Counted from the stretch's first letter, positions 25,611 to 32,777 are shown. The stretch is 39,781 nucleotides of DNA from Parageobacillus thermantarcticus (GCF_900111865.1 NZ_FOJS01000027.1:1-39781), one strand, 5' to 3'. Numbers and translations: made by a program. The notes: generated from the sequence alone by a model not told the origin.

Positions 25611-25892
25611 TGTGATCCCCCCTGTCTTTTTCGAAACGTTTCTCAAAAAGAATCGACCTGATAGAGCAAATATAGCGGGATTTGCCACATTGCGCGAATT
25701 GGTATGTTGTGAAAAACGCATCTTGTATTTTCTCGTTGCCAAATCGTTTACTGAAAACGGTTTTCTTGACGGCGCCGCCAATGACGAGGGCACAGTTGTT
25801 GTTCCTTCCAGCGTTTTTAAAGCAGCGAGAACGTAAATATCGCGTGGAATAGTAAAACAATAGTGCTCGTGATTTTGTTCACAGATGCTAGT

Positions 25893-25921
25893 ATAATGCG
25901 TATAAAATTTATTGAGAAGTA
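25893..25921 (-). promoter_or_regulatory. Activator-type promoter of zwf-gnd
   Basis: On the minus strand TACTTC (25921-25916), 17 bp and CATTAT (25898-25893) form a weak promoter directly next to the operator starting at 25918. The same layout precedes hxlA. It implies an untranslated leader of roughly 275 nt before zwf; 25611-25885 holds no gene I can support. Confidence 0.5.
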
Positions 25922-25980
25922 CGCACTTTATTATCATGTAGTGATAAAAATATAATATAGTGTAAAAAAATATACTTAAT
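25918..25980. promoter_or_regulatory. HxlR-type operator upstream of zwf
   Basis: AGTACGCACTTTATT at 25918 is identical over its first 15 bases to the site upstream of hxlA. Inside are TAGTG at 25939 and, after an extra module, TAGTG-TAAAAAAATATACT up to about 25977. The extended site thus holds two copies of the TAGTG-NN-AAAAA-TATA half. It aligns without gaps to the sites at 26098 and 31579. HxlR binding is inferred. Confidence 0.65.
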
Positions 25981-26097
25981 GATATAAAAGGATTGTGGGC
26001 ACAATGAAGGGAATGGATCATGAAAAAGCCTTTTCCCATCCTAGAATGAATGCCGTCTGCTATGAGCGAAAATAAATATGTATAACATGTATTTGAC

Positions 26098-26139
26098 AGT
26101 ATGTGCTTTACGACCATAAAGTGACAAAGAATATACTAT
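26098..26139. promoter_or_regulatory. HxlR-type operator upstream of hxlR
   Basis: This 42-bp site shares AGTA-N4-CTTTA at its left, AGTGACAAA in the middle and AATATACTAT at its right with the hxlA site, in an ungapped alignment. It spans the -35 of hxlR, suggesting autoregulation. It could also serve the divergent zwf side. Confidence 0.65.
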
Positions 26140-26149
26140 CAGTTATAAT
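26121..26149 (+). promoter_or_regulatory. Sigma-A promoter of hxlR
   Basis: GTGACA (26121-26126), a 17-bp spacer and TATAAT (26144-26149) precede the hxlR start at 26170. The -35 lies inside the operator. Confidence 0.65.
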
Positions 26150-26169
26150 CAACATAGGGGGGTGAAACG

Positions 26170-26535
26170 ATGGGACACGTTTGTGGCAAGACGTATAACT
26201 GTGAAAAAGAATTAACACTTGCTGTTATTGGCGGTAAATGGAAAATGCTTATTTTATGGCATCTAGGAAAAGGGGGAAAGAAGCGGTTTAGCGAACTAAA
26301 AGCTCTCATGCCTGGGATCACCCAAAGAATGCTAGTTAACCAGTTAAGAGAGCTGGAGCAAGATCAAATTGTGCATCGCGAAGTCTATCCGGTTGTTCCA
26401 CCAAAAGTGGAATATTCACTGACCGAGCATGGAAAAAGTTTGATGCCAATTCTTGATGCGATGTATGAATGGGGCAAAAACTATATGGAGACGGTCGTAA
26501 AGGGACAAGTAAAAATCAATGAAGCCGCCAAATAG
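26170..26535 (+). CDS. hxlR: HxlR formaldehyde-responsive regulator
   Basis: This 121-residue winged-helix protein of the HxlR family has the [16 protein letters not shown] core, [17 protein letters not shown] recognition region and [19 protein letters not shown] wing. In B. subtilis HxlR activates hxlAB in response to formaldehyde through a Cys11-Lys13 methylene cross-link. Here residues 11-13 are C-E-K, with Cys and Lys at exactly these positions, which supports a true formaldehyde sensor rather than a generic family member. AGGGGGGTGA lies before the ATG. It is divergent from zwf-gnd rather than from hxlAB, which lies 4-5 kb to the right. Confidence 0.88.
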   Translation: MGHVCGKTYNCEKELTLAVIGGKWKMLILWHLGKGGKKRFSELKALMPGITQRMLVNQLRELEQDQIVHREVYPVVPPKVEYSLTEHGKSLMPILDAMYEWGKNYMETVVKGQVKINEAAK

Positions 26536-26666
26536 AAAGCTTTCTCCGTTATTAAGCTTCGAAAACACTCTGCGTGTATGTATATGTACTTTTCTTTTTT
26601 TGCTGGTAAACAAAGAAATACACACATGAAAATGATGAGGAAAGCAATAAGTTTTATATTAGACGC

Positions 26667-26720
26667 GAAAAACCAACGGACAACCATCTTTGTGAAAGAT
26701 CCGCTGTCCGTTGGTTTTTC
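26667..26720. terminator. Strong bidirectional hairpin downstream of hxlR
   Basis: GAAAAACCAACGGACA (26667-26682) and its exact complement (26705-26720) form a 16-bp stem ending in a T run on either strand. A smaller ATCTT/AAAGAT stem lies inside. Confidence 0.85.
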
Positions 26721-26762
26721 TGTATATACGTTGATAACTGTTGATTTGAGTCCCGAAAATGG

Positions 26763-26856
26763 CGTAAAAAGAAAAACGGCAAAAAAGTGCTTTTGTTTTC
26801 CAGTGATCCAAGTTCACTGGATGGAGAATGGATTTTACACAATAATGAGGACTTAA
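26763..26856 (+). repeat. Dispersed ~95-bp repeat, copy 3
   Basis: The copy begins CGTAAAAAGAAAAACGGCAA, has GATCCAAGTTCACTGGAT in the middle and ends TTTTACACAATAAT then GAGGACTTAA. It lies in the 26536-27051 gap, directly after the strong hairpin. The rest of that gap shows no gene. Confidence 0.65.
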
Positions 26857-27051
26857 CATGGCTGTTCGAATGCGAAGATGGTCTGGAAAAAAATATTCCG
26901 AATTTCTTTTTTATTTTAGGTATAATTTTTCACACTATGTAACACGAAAGTATCTACTTGTTAAATGGAATGATGTGCCTAATAATATCAGTATCGCCAC
27001 ATGAATGGGGAGATACGTTGCTAGATGGATAACGAGAGAGGAGGGGTAAGA

Positions 27052-27726
27052 ATGTATCGAAAGGAGTTTTATGTCTTTGACCAAGATCGTCCTGTTCCAG
27101 CGGTGATCCGAAATTATGAAGAAAAGGACTTTCCTGGATTAATCCGCATTCAACAGGAAAGTTTTCCTCCGCCATTCCCGTCTGAATTATGGTGGAATAC
27201 GGAACAGCTGAAAAACCATGTGACACTCTTTCCAGAGGGAGCCTTATGTGTTGAGGTGAATGGTGAAATTGCGGGGTCAATGACAGGGCTTATTGTCGAC
27301 TTTGATCCCAGCCATCCGGACCATACATGGGAAGAGATCACGGATAATGGATATATCCGTAACCATAACCCAAACGGGAATACGCTTTATGTCGTTGATA
27401 TTGGCGTGCGCCCTGCCTACCGCAAATTGGGGCTGGGAAAATGGATGATGCTATCCATGTATGAAGTGGTTGTTCATTTGGGACTAGAGCGGCTGTTAGG
27501 CGGAGGGAGGATGCCTGGCTATCATAAAAAAGCGCATGAGATGACAGCGGAGCAATATCTCGAAGCGGTAGTAAAAGGCGAATTGAAGGATCCTGTTATT
27601 ACCTTCCTGCTTCGCTGCGGCCGCACACCTGTCAAAGTGGTGGCGAACTATCTAGAAGATGAAGAATCGTGCAATTATGCTGCACTGATGGAATGGAAAA
27701 ATCCTTTTTATCGCTCAAAATCTTAA
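27052..27726 (+). CDS. GNAT-family N-acetyltransferase (first of a pair)
   Basis: This 224-residue protein shows the GNAT fold: a long N-terminal part, the beta strand TLYVVDIGVRPAYR and the acetyl-CoA loop KLGLGKWMM (close to Q/RxxGxG/A), followed by LGLERLLGGGRMPGYH. The substrate is unknown. GAGGAGGGG lies before the ATG at 27052; an upstream in-frame ATG at 27025 contains the binding site within its coding part and is unlikely. The next gene follows closely and is also GNAT-like, so the two are co-transcribed. Polyamine acetylation is a possibility only because bpsA lies downstream. Confidence 0.8.
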   Translation: MYRKEFYVFDQDRPVPAVIRNYEEKDFPGLIRIQQESFPPPFPSELWWNTEQLKNHVTLFPEGALCVEVNGEIAGSMTGLIVDFDPSHPDHTWEEITDNGYIRNHNPNGNTLYVVDIGVRPAYRKLGLGKWMMLSMYEVVVHLGLERLLGGGRMPGYHKKAHEMTAEQYLEAVVKGELKDPVITFLLRCGRTPVKVVANYLEDEESCNYAALMEWKNPFYRSKS

Positions 27727-27741
27727 AGGAGAATGATGAAG

Positions 27742-28413
27742 ATGGAGTATCGCAGAATTACGAGCATTGAAGACCCTTTGTTTAAGAAAATGCATCAATT
27801 GATGCAAAATGTATTTCCTCCGGAAGAAGTATTAGCATTTGATTTGTGGAAAGAGCCTCTGGAAGATCCGGGAATTCGTGTGTGCGTTGCTGTTCACGAA
27901 GGAGAGGTAGTAGGCGCGACTGAGTACCGCTATTATGAAGATTTAAATGTCGCGATGACAGATTTCACCATTATCGGCCAAGCAGGTCTGGGGATCGGTC
28001 GATTTTTAGCTAAAAAGCGGCTAGAGGATTTGCAAAATTGGGCCGCTGCAAATGGAAAGCAGTTGTATGGCATGTTCGCCGAGATTTATGATCCTTACCG
28101 GGTGGAGCATTATGAATTTGGCGGGATTAAGCCGATGGATCCATATGTTCGTCGTGAGGTATTATCTCATTTGGGATATAAGCGGCTTGACTTCCCTTAT
28201 GTCCATCCATCTTGGAACAATGATGGAGAAGCCGTAACCGGGCTTGATCTTTGTTTCCTTCCGATGGACGATAGCGTGAATGAACTTCCAGCGGATCTTG
28301 TTGTGAAGTTTTTGAAACGTTATTATTCTGTCTTATCGAACAAACCAAGGGATTGGTATGAAATGATGGAAAAACTAGAGGCGAAAAATACCATACCGCT
28401 ATTACCGATTTAA
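27742..28413 (+). CDS. GNAT-like acetyltransferase (second of the pair)
   Basis: This 223-residue protein looks like a GNAT acetyltransferase: VCVAVHEGEVVGATEYRYYED, then MTDFTIIGQAGLGIGRFLAKKRLEDL with the acetyl-CoA loop. The C-terminal half (YDPYRVEHYEFGGIKPMDP, LDFPYVHPSW) is not part of any family I can name. AAAGGAG at 27725-27731 is 10 bases from the ATG at 27742 and 4 from the ATG at 27736; a third ATG at 27733 is too close, so the start is uncertain by three codons. The spacing from the first GNAT gene is short. The substrate is unknown. Confidence 0.72.
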   Translation: MEYRRITSIEDPLFKKMHQLMQNVFPPEEVLAFDLWKEPLEDPGIRVCVAVHEGEVVGATEYRYYEDLNVAMTDFTIIGQAGLGIGRFLAKKRLEDLQNWAAANGKQLYGMFAEIYDPYRVEHYEFGGIKPMDPYVRREVLSHLGYKRLDFPYVHPSWNNDGEAVTGLDLCFLPMDDSVNELPADLVVKFLKRYYSVLSNKPRDWYEMMEKLEAKNTIPLLPI

Positions 28414-28487
28414 ACCTTAATAAAAACACAATGCTTATGAACCCTTAAAAAATTCTTTCAACTTCAGCGCGTCTTTTATCGTTTCCC

Positions 28488-28517
28488 TATCGAAAGCAGC
28501 AAAATGCTATTTCGATA
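28488..28517 (+). other. Folded element in the bpsA upstream region
   Basis: TATCGAAA (28488-28495) and TTTCGATA (28510-28517) form a perfect 8-bp stem with an inner GCA/TGC pair. It lies in the 28414-28699 gap, which has no gene. No known riboswitch was recognised and no T run follows. Confidence 0.4.
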
Positions 28518-28699
28518 CCTGAAAGGTGAAGGATGCTTTATCTTTCGGATGATCGTTAGGCCTCACACTAAGAAGACAGGCGTTCCAAAAAACGTTTGAA
28601 CCGCTGCTATCTATGTTTCATGTCGCTCCTTTCGATGAAAACGAAGGGGTGCCGAAGCGGAATGGTCTTTACTCTTTTAGGGCGAAAGGAGTGGTACCC

Positions 28700-29743
28700 A
28701 TGTCGAAAGTCGGTATTGCTGCGGAAAGTCGTCGGATCGACACGCTTCTGCTTCGTGCGCTTTACTTTGGTCCCAAATCCTACTGGGAACTGATGCGGGC
28801 AGGGAAAGCCCAGACGCATCAAGTGCTGAAGGCGCTGCAGTCGCTCTTGGAGGGCGAGCTGGTGGCCTACGACGGCGACCGCTTTGTGATCACTGAGAAA
28901 GGGCGTCGTCAGGCAGAAACTATGGGCCTAGAACGGGTGACCGAACAGCGCTGTGAGGCTTGCGCGGGGCGCGGCATTGTTCTGAGACCGCCTTTTGACA
29001 GCGTCCTTGCTGCTTTCCAAGATATCGTAGCCATGCGGCCCAAGGCGACGCCCGACTTTGACCAAGGGTACGTGACGCCCGAGACAACCGTGCGACGGCT
29101 GGCCCTGATGGCCCAACAGGGAGATCTGATGGGACGAGACATTTTGCTACTGGGCGATGATGACCTTACAAGCATTGCGGCCGCGCTCTCGGGGCTGCCG
29201 CGGCGCATCTGTGTCCTGGATGTGGATGAGCGCATCGTCTGCTTTATCCGCGATGTGGCTCAGGACCAAGGTTGGGACCACGTCCACGCCGAGGTCTACG
29301 ACGTGCGGGATGAATTGCCGTCCCATCTCCGTGGCCAGTTTGATGTGTTCTTCACGGACCCGGTCGACACCGTCAAGGGCCTCCTGCTTTTTTTAAGCCG
29401 CTGCACAGAGGGGGTGCGTGGGCCCGGTGCCGCGGGCTATTTTGGACTCTCTTACTTGGAGGCCTCTTGGCGGAAATGGCGGCAGATCCAGCAGGGCATC
29501 CTTGACATGGGCTTTGCCATCACTGACATGCTGAGCGCCTTCCAAGACTATCAGTTAGAGGATATTGTGTTCCTAGACTGGGCGCGCATGGCACCGGTGC
29601 CGGTCAAAGAACCCGATATCCCCTTCTACGTCAGCACCGTCTATCGCTTAGAGATGGTCGAGGAGCCTCGGCCCCTCTTTTTCGGGCGGGTGGAGTTTGG
29701 GCAGGACTTCTACTACGACGAAGAGTTCTGCGTCAAAGAATAG
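28700..29743 (+). CDS. bpsA: Branched-chain polyamine synthase BpsA
   Basis: This 347-residue protein matches N4-bis(aminopropyl)spermidine synthase, which adds aminopropyl groups from decarboxylated AdoMet to the secondary amine of spermidine. A winged-helix N-terminal domain (residues ~10-75) is followed by a CEACAGRG zinc-knuckle-like motif. The catalytic fold has GDDDLTS (152-158), DVDERI (174-179) and TDPVDTVKGLLLFLSR; relatives usually have DPP at the last site. Branched polyamines protect nucleic acids at high temperature. GAAAGGAG fits the ATG at 28700. GC content and codon use (CTG, GGC, GTC) are clearly higher than in the neighbours, suggesting transfer from a GC-rich thermophile. 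Confidence 0.85.
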   Translation: MSKVGIAAESRRIDTLLLRALYFGPKSYWELMRAGKAQTHQVLKALQSLLEGELVAYDGDRFVITEKGRRQAETMGLERVTEQRCEACAGRGIVLRPPFDSVLAAFQDIVAMRPKATPDFDQGYVTPETTVRRLALMAQQGDLMGRDILLLGDDDLTSIAAALSGLPRRICVLDVDERIVCFIRDVAQDQGWDHVHAEVYDVRDELPSHLRGQFDVFFTDPVDTVKGLLLFLSRCTEGVRGPGAAGYFGLSYLEASWRKWRQIQQGILDMGFAITDMLSAFQDYQLEDIVFLDWARMAPVPVKEPDIPFYVSTVYRLEMVEEPRPLFFGRVEFGQDFYYDEEFCVKE

Positions 29744-29777
29744 CGATAAAGACTGCTCGTCCTTGGTAACGGGTATT

Positions 29778-29799
29778 CCCGCCGCCGAGGGCGGGCGTT
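29778..29799 (+). terminator. GC-rich hairpin after bpsA
   Basis: CCCGCC (29778-29783) pairs with GGCGGG (29790-29795), followed only by CGTTT, so it would be a weak terminator. Its base composition is like bpsA and marks the right border of the GC-rich segment. Confidence 0.45.
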
Positions 29800-29831
29800 T
29801 GTACGCCGTTTCTTGACACCCGCATGCGGAG

Positions 29832-30017
29832 TTGCGTTCTTCAAAGTTTGTTGAATTACATTTATTACCATCGCACGATTTTACCGATGGATTATGGCAG
29901 GCAACAGACTTTTTAAAGTTTTTGACGCCGTGTGCAACCATTAAAGGAGTGGTCATCGATTTTGAAACAAGTCTTGGCAAACGCCACGTTCCAACTATAA
30001 CCGATTTTGATTTGTAA
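29832..30017 (+). pseudogene. Possible 3' remnant of an unidentified gene
   Basis: About 61 residues read open on the plus strand, including HDFTDGLWQATDFLKFLTPC and KGVVIDFETSLGKRH, which look like real protein. There is no ribosome-binding site and the base composition changes at its left edge. It may be the tail of a gene cut off when the bpsA segment was inserted. I do not recognise the family, and chance cannot be excluded. The rest of 29744-30271 holds only hairpins. Confidence 0.3.
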
Positions 30018-30137
30018 TGATAATCGAGGGAATGCTGATAGTGGGAGAGCGACTGATGTGTACGAAGAGAATGATAATGTTCAAACTGTTGGAGGACTAT
30101 CATGGATCGATCACGAGAATCCAATCTCCCGATCAAA

Positions 30138-30181
30138 AAAAGACCGCAAAGCGTTTCTTAAAGAAAACTTTGCGGTCTTTT
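30138..30181. terminator. Bidirectional terminator right of the bpsA segment, left of hxlB
   Basis: AAAAGACCGCAAAG (30138-30151) and CTTTGCGGTCTTTT (30168-30181) form a perfect 14-bp stem with T runs for both strands. It can end hxlA-hxlB transcripts. Confidence 0.85.
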
Positions 30182-30271
30182 CTCCTTTCCCCCGTGATCA
30201 AGTTGAAAATTTCGTTTAAATAGTTTAAAATTTTGAATGGTTAAAGATGTCTGCACAAGAATTCCTTTACT

Positions 30272-30832
30272 CTATTCCAGATTGGCGTGTCTTTTAAACA
30301 TGGTATTGGAGTCCAATCCTTTTTTCTCCATGCATCTTAATATGATGGCATCATAGAATAGTAAAAGGGTTTGCTCAAAAAGCGATCCCATTGGCTGTAT
30401 CGTTTTGTATCCATTATCTGACTGGTCTTTAGGCGAGCCAGGCAATTTGACTGTAATATCAGCCAATTGTCCAATGGTCGATTCAGGGAAAATGGTCACT
30501 AACGCTACGGTTGCCCCTAAGCTTTTCGCTTTTTCAGCCATGGAAACTAAACTTCTCGTTTCCCCTGAACCCGATCCAATGATCAAAATGTCGTCTTGTT
30601 CTAGGTTAGGGGTTATGGTTTCGCCTACTACATAGGCGTCTAACCCCATGTGCATCATTCGCATCGCAAAAGATTTGGACATAAATCCAGATCTGCCTGC
30701 GCCAGCTACAAAAATTTTCTTTGCTTCGAGAATCCCATTTACCAATTTTTCCGCTTCTTCCGCGGCGATTAAATCGGCTGTCCGATTTAACTCTTTGATG
30801 ATTTCGCCTAAATATTGCGTAGCTTGCATCAT
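30272..30832 (-). CDS. hxlB: 6-phospho-3-hexuloisomerase
   Basis: This 186-residue SIS-domain isomerase converts 3-hexulose 6-phosphate to fructose 6-phosphate, the second fixation step of the RuMP pathway. GAGRSGFMSK and GSGSGETRS are the sugar-phosphate binding motifs, and the C-terminal PMGSLFEQTLLLFYDAIIL is typical of PHI. The ATG at 30832 directly abuts the TGA of hxlA (a second ATG follows), so the two are translationally coupled. Confidence 0.9.
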   Translation of the reverse strand: MMQATQYLGEIIKELNRTADLIAAEEAEKLVNGILEAKKIFVAGAGRSGFMSKSFAMRMMHMGLDAYVVGETITPNLEQDDILIIGSGSGETRSLVSMAEKAKSLGATVALVTIFPESTIGQLADITVKLPGSPKDQSDNGYKTIQPMGSLFEQTLLLFYDAIILRCMEKKGLDSNTMFKRHANLE

Positions 30833-31468
30833 TCATTCACCTTGTTGGATCATTTTTTTCATTTCAGCGGCTACAGCTCGTTTATCTTCTTGGCCAGTAA
30901 TACCGCCGCCTACGATGATAAGATCAGGTTTTGCTTTAATGACTTCAGGCAATGTGTTTAATTTAATGCCGCCTGCGATCGCAGTTTTTGCGTTTTTCAC
31001 GACACGTTTGATTGTGGCAAGATCTTCAAGAGAGTTTTTGCCGACTGCTTGAAGATCATAACCTGTGTGTACGCAAATATAGTCGACTCCAAATCCATCT
31101 ACTTCTTTCGCCCGTTCTTCTAAATTTTTAACCCCGATCATGTCCACCAATATTTTTTTGCCTTGTTTTTTAGCTTCTTCCACAGCACCTTTGATGGACA
31201 AATCTTCAGCAACTCCAAGTATCGTGATAATGTCGGCTCCGGCTTCGGACGCTTTCATGACTTCATATGCGGCTGCATCCATGATTTTTAAGTCTGCCAA
31301 TACTTTTAAGTGAGGAAATTCTTGTTTGATTTCTTTTACGGCTCTAAGACCTTCATTAATGATAACTGGAGTACCGATTTCTACAATATCCACATACTCC
31401 TCGACTTCTTTTACTAATTGTTTCGCTTCTGGAATATTTACGAGATCCAATGCTAATTGTAATTCCAT
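30833..31468 (-). CDS. hxlA: 3-hexulose-6-phosphate synthase
   Basis: This 211-residue TIM-barrel protein condenses formaldehyde with ribulose 5-phosphate to 3-hexulose 6-phosphate. MELQLALDLVNI at the start, the catalytic DLKIMDAAAYE, VDMIGV, CVHTGYD and AGGIKLNT are family hallmarks (OMP decarboxylase superfamily). The ATG at 31468 follows GAGGTGAAGG; an ATG six codons upstream lies before that site and is rejected. An HxlR-type operator and weak promoter precede it. With hxlB it fixes formaldehyde; with zwf and gnd a cycle oxidising it to CO2 is possible. Confidence 0.92.
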   Translation of the reverse strand: MELQLALDLVNIPEAKQLVKEVEEYVDIVEIGTPVIINEGLRAVKEIKQEFPHLKVLADLKIMDAAAYEVMKASEAGADIITILGVAEDLSIKGAVEEAKKQGKKILVDMIGVKNLEERAKEVDGFGVDYICVHTGYDLQAVGKNSLEDLATIKRVVKNAKTAIAGGIKLNTLPEVIKAKPDLIIVGGGITGQEDKRAVAAEMKKMIQQGE

Positions 31469-31553
31469 GAATCCTTCACCTCTCATAAAAATTTATTGTA
31501 GGTTGCATAAGCAGCAGTATTTTTTGTGTTTTTATTCTTACACACTGATGAGT

Positions 31554-31582
31554 ATACTATGTATGTTTTATCTTTAAAAGTA
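31554..31582 (-). promoter_or_regulatory. Activator-type promoter of hxlAB
   Basis: On the minus strand TACTTT (31582-31577), a 17-bp spacer and TAGTAT (31559-31554) lie about 90 bp before the hxlA start. The poor -35 touching the operator fits activation by HxlR and matches the zwf promoter. Confidence 0.55.
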
Positions 31583-31620
31583 CGCACTTTATTTTTACAT
31601 AGTATCAAAAAATATACTAT
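31579..31620. promoter_or_regulatory. HxlR-type operator upstream of hxlA
   Basis: The site runs from AGTACGCACTTTATT to AATATACTAT over 42 bp, with AGTA in the centre. AGTA at its left and TACT near its right give it dyad character. A further AGTATACTAT lies at 31551-31560 over the -10. Ungapped alignment to the sites at 25918 and 26098 shows conserved blocks at both ends and the middle. Confidence 0.7.
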
Positions 31621-31788
31621 TGGTTGTTATTTATACTCTTTTACTTTTGAATGTAACTTGGAAAGAGGGGCTCTCCATTTCCAGACAAATTTTATTTTGA
31701 AATGGCCAAAAAATAAGAAAAGCAATATGCTATCCATTGCTTGTGGCATTAACTGAAGAACTGTTTCTTTGTCAAGCCATATGTAAAA

Positions 31789-31818
31789 AGGGCTATCTCA
31801 TCTTTGTGAGACAGCCCT
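31789..31818 (-). terminator. Terminator of the adhT remnant
   Basis: AGGGCTATCTCA (31789-31800) pairs with TGAGACAGCCCT (31807-31818) with one mismatch; TTTTTA follows on the minus strand. 31621-31788 has no gene. Confidence 0.7.
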
Positions 31819-31867
31819 AAAACGCCGGATTTTATTTGTTGGTTGCGCGAAAAAACAGTGTTCAATT

Positions 31868-32165
31868 TTATTTGTTTTCTAATGTTAAAACAACACGTCC
31901 GTTAATTTCCCCTTTTAGCATTCTGTCAAACACTTCGTTAATTTTTTCAAGAGGTTGCACTTCAATAATGGTTTTTACTTTACCTTCCGCTGCAAATTGA
32001 AGCGCTTCTTGCAAGTCTTTCCGCGTGCCGACAATAGAACCGACAATTTTAATTCCGTTTAATACCGTATCAAAAATTGGAATAGGCATTTCTTCCGGCG
32101 GCAATCCGACAAGAACGCACGTTCCGCCTCTGCGAATAGAATTGTGCGCGGATTGAAAAAATGCG
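31868..32165 (-). pseudogene. adhT: Truncated zinc alcohol dehydrogenase (adhT), C-terminal fragment
   Basis: About 95 residues remain, reading [20 protein letters not shown], then [20 protein letters not shown] to ...[10 protein letters not shown] and the stop. This is near-identical, as I recall it, to the C-terminal quarter of the thermostable Geobacillus alcohol dehydrogenase (ADH-HT, ~340 residues). The zinc-binding and nucleotide-binding parts are missing. Similarity ends about 32165, exactly where a copy of the dispersed repeat begins. A short open frame from 32104 exists but cannot make an active enzyme. Its terminator is intact. Loss is likely recent because no stop or frameshift has built up. 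Confidence 0.85.
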
Positions 32166-32220
32166 GTGAACTTGAATCTTTGGACAATAAAACTGCTTTT
32201 TGCTGTTGCCTTTTACACAA
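32166..32220 (-). repeat. Dispersed ~95-bp repeat, copy 4, truncated and inverted
   Basis: On the minus strand GTGTAAAAGGCAACAGCAAA continues with AAGCAGTTTTATTGTCC and GATTCAAGTTCACC, matching the first ~56 bases of copies 2 and 3. Its second half is missing, and adhT sequence follows directly. Confidence 0.6.
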
Positions 32221-32452
32221 ATTTCAGGACGTAATTGATCCCATCCTCTATATGAAAACCGCTTGTTAAAAATCAAGAAGAAGTGAGCAATATGCTGCGC
32301 TGCTTTTTCGAACAAAGTCTTTCATGCGAAGCGTCTGCGCAGATGGATGAAAAAGTGGGCAAAGCCGATGAGTGAGGTGGGAAAAGCAAATAATGAACAA
32401 AGGGGATGTACCTCATTACGTTACAAGTATACAGGAGTGAATGGAAAAGAAA

Positions 32453-32477
32453 AGCTTGCGGCATATTATCGCAAGCT
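32453..32477 (-). terminator. Hairpin in the decayed region left of the SDR gene
   Basis: AGCTTGCG (32453-32460) and CGCAAGCT (32470-32477) form a perfect stem; on the minus strand TTTTCTTTTCC follows. It lies in 32221-32777, where I see no credible gene. A plus-strand open frame ending in VNGKEKLAAYYRKLKREERV near 32500 may be a gene remnant. Confidence 0.5.
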
Positions 32478-32777
32478 AAAAAGAGAAGAGAGGGTGTAAA
32501 ATTTTGCTGTAGTTGAAAAAATGAAACGAAACATAGCACCAATTACATCTTTATCATAATCTTGATGTTAATGGAAAAGCAATAAATCTGTTAGAAAATA
32601 TGACATAAAAAATCGTCTGACGGTTTCAGAGCGTGGTTTGCTGGAAATGAAGTTTTTCATTGCTTTAACATGACCAATATTGTCTTCCAAATGATGTCTA
32701 ACATGGTGATACATAAACAAGTGTTTTTGCCGGAAAAAGTATTTGTTTTTTGAAGGCGCGCCTTTGCGCATCGCTTT

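Noticed and set aside
25612-25836. 74-residue plus-strand open frame in the zwf leader
   Set aside because: No ribosome-binding site or known family; it is opposite the transcript expected there.
25611-26117. N-terminal extension of zwf by ~169 residues
   Set aside because: The G6PDH fold starts at 25610 with a good ribosome-binding site, and the extension crosses the promoter and operator.
31789-31818. Terminal inverted repeat of an insertion sequence
   Set aside because: The sequence resembles some IS ends but lies right after adhT with a T run; a terminator explains it better.
32273-32771. Minus-strand open frames left of the SDR gene
   Set aside because: Odd composition, no binding sites and no recognisable domain.
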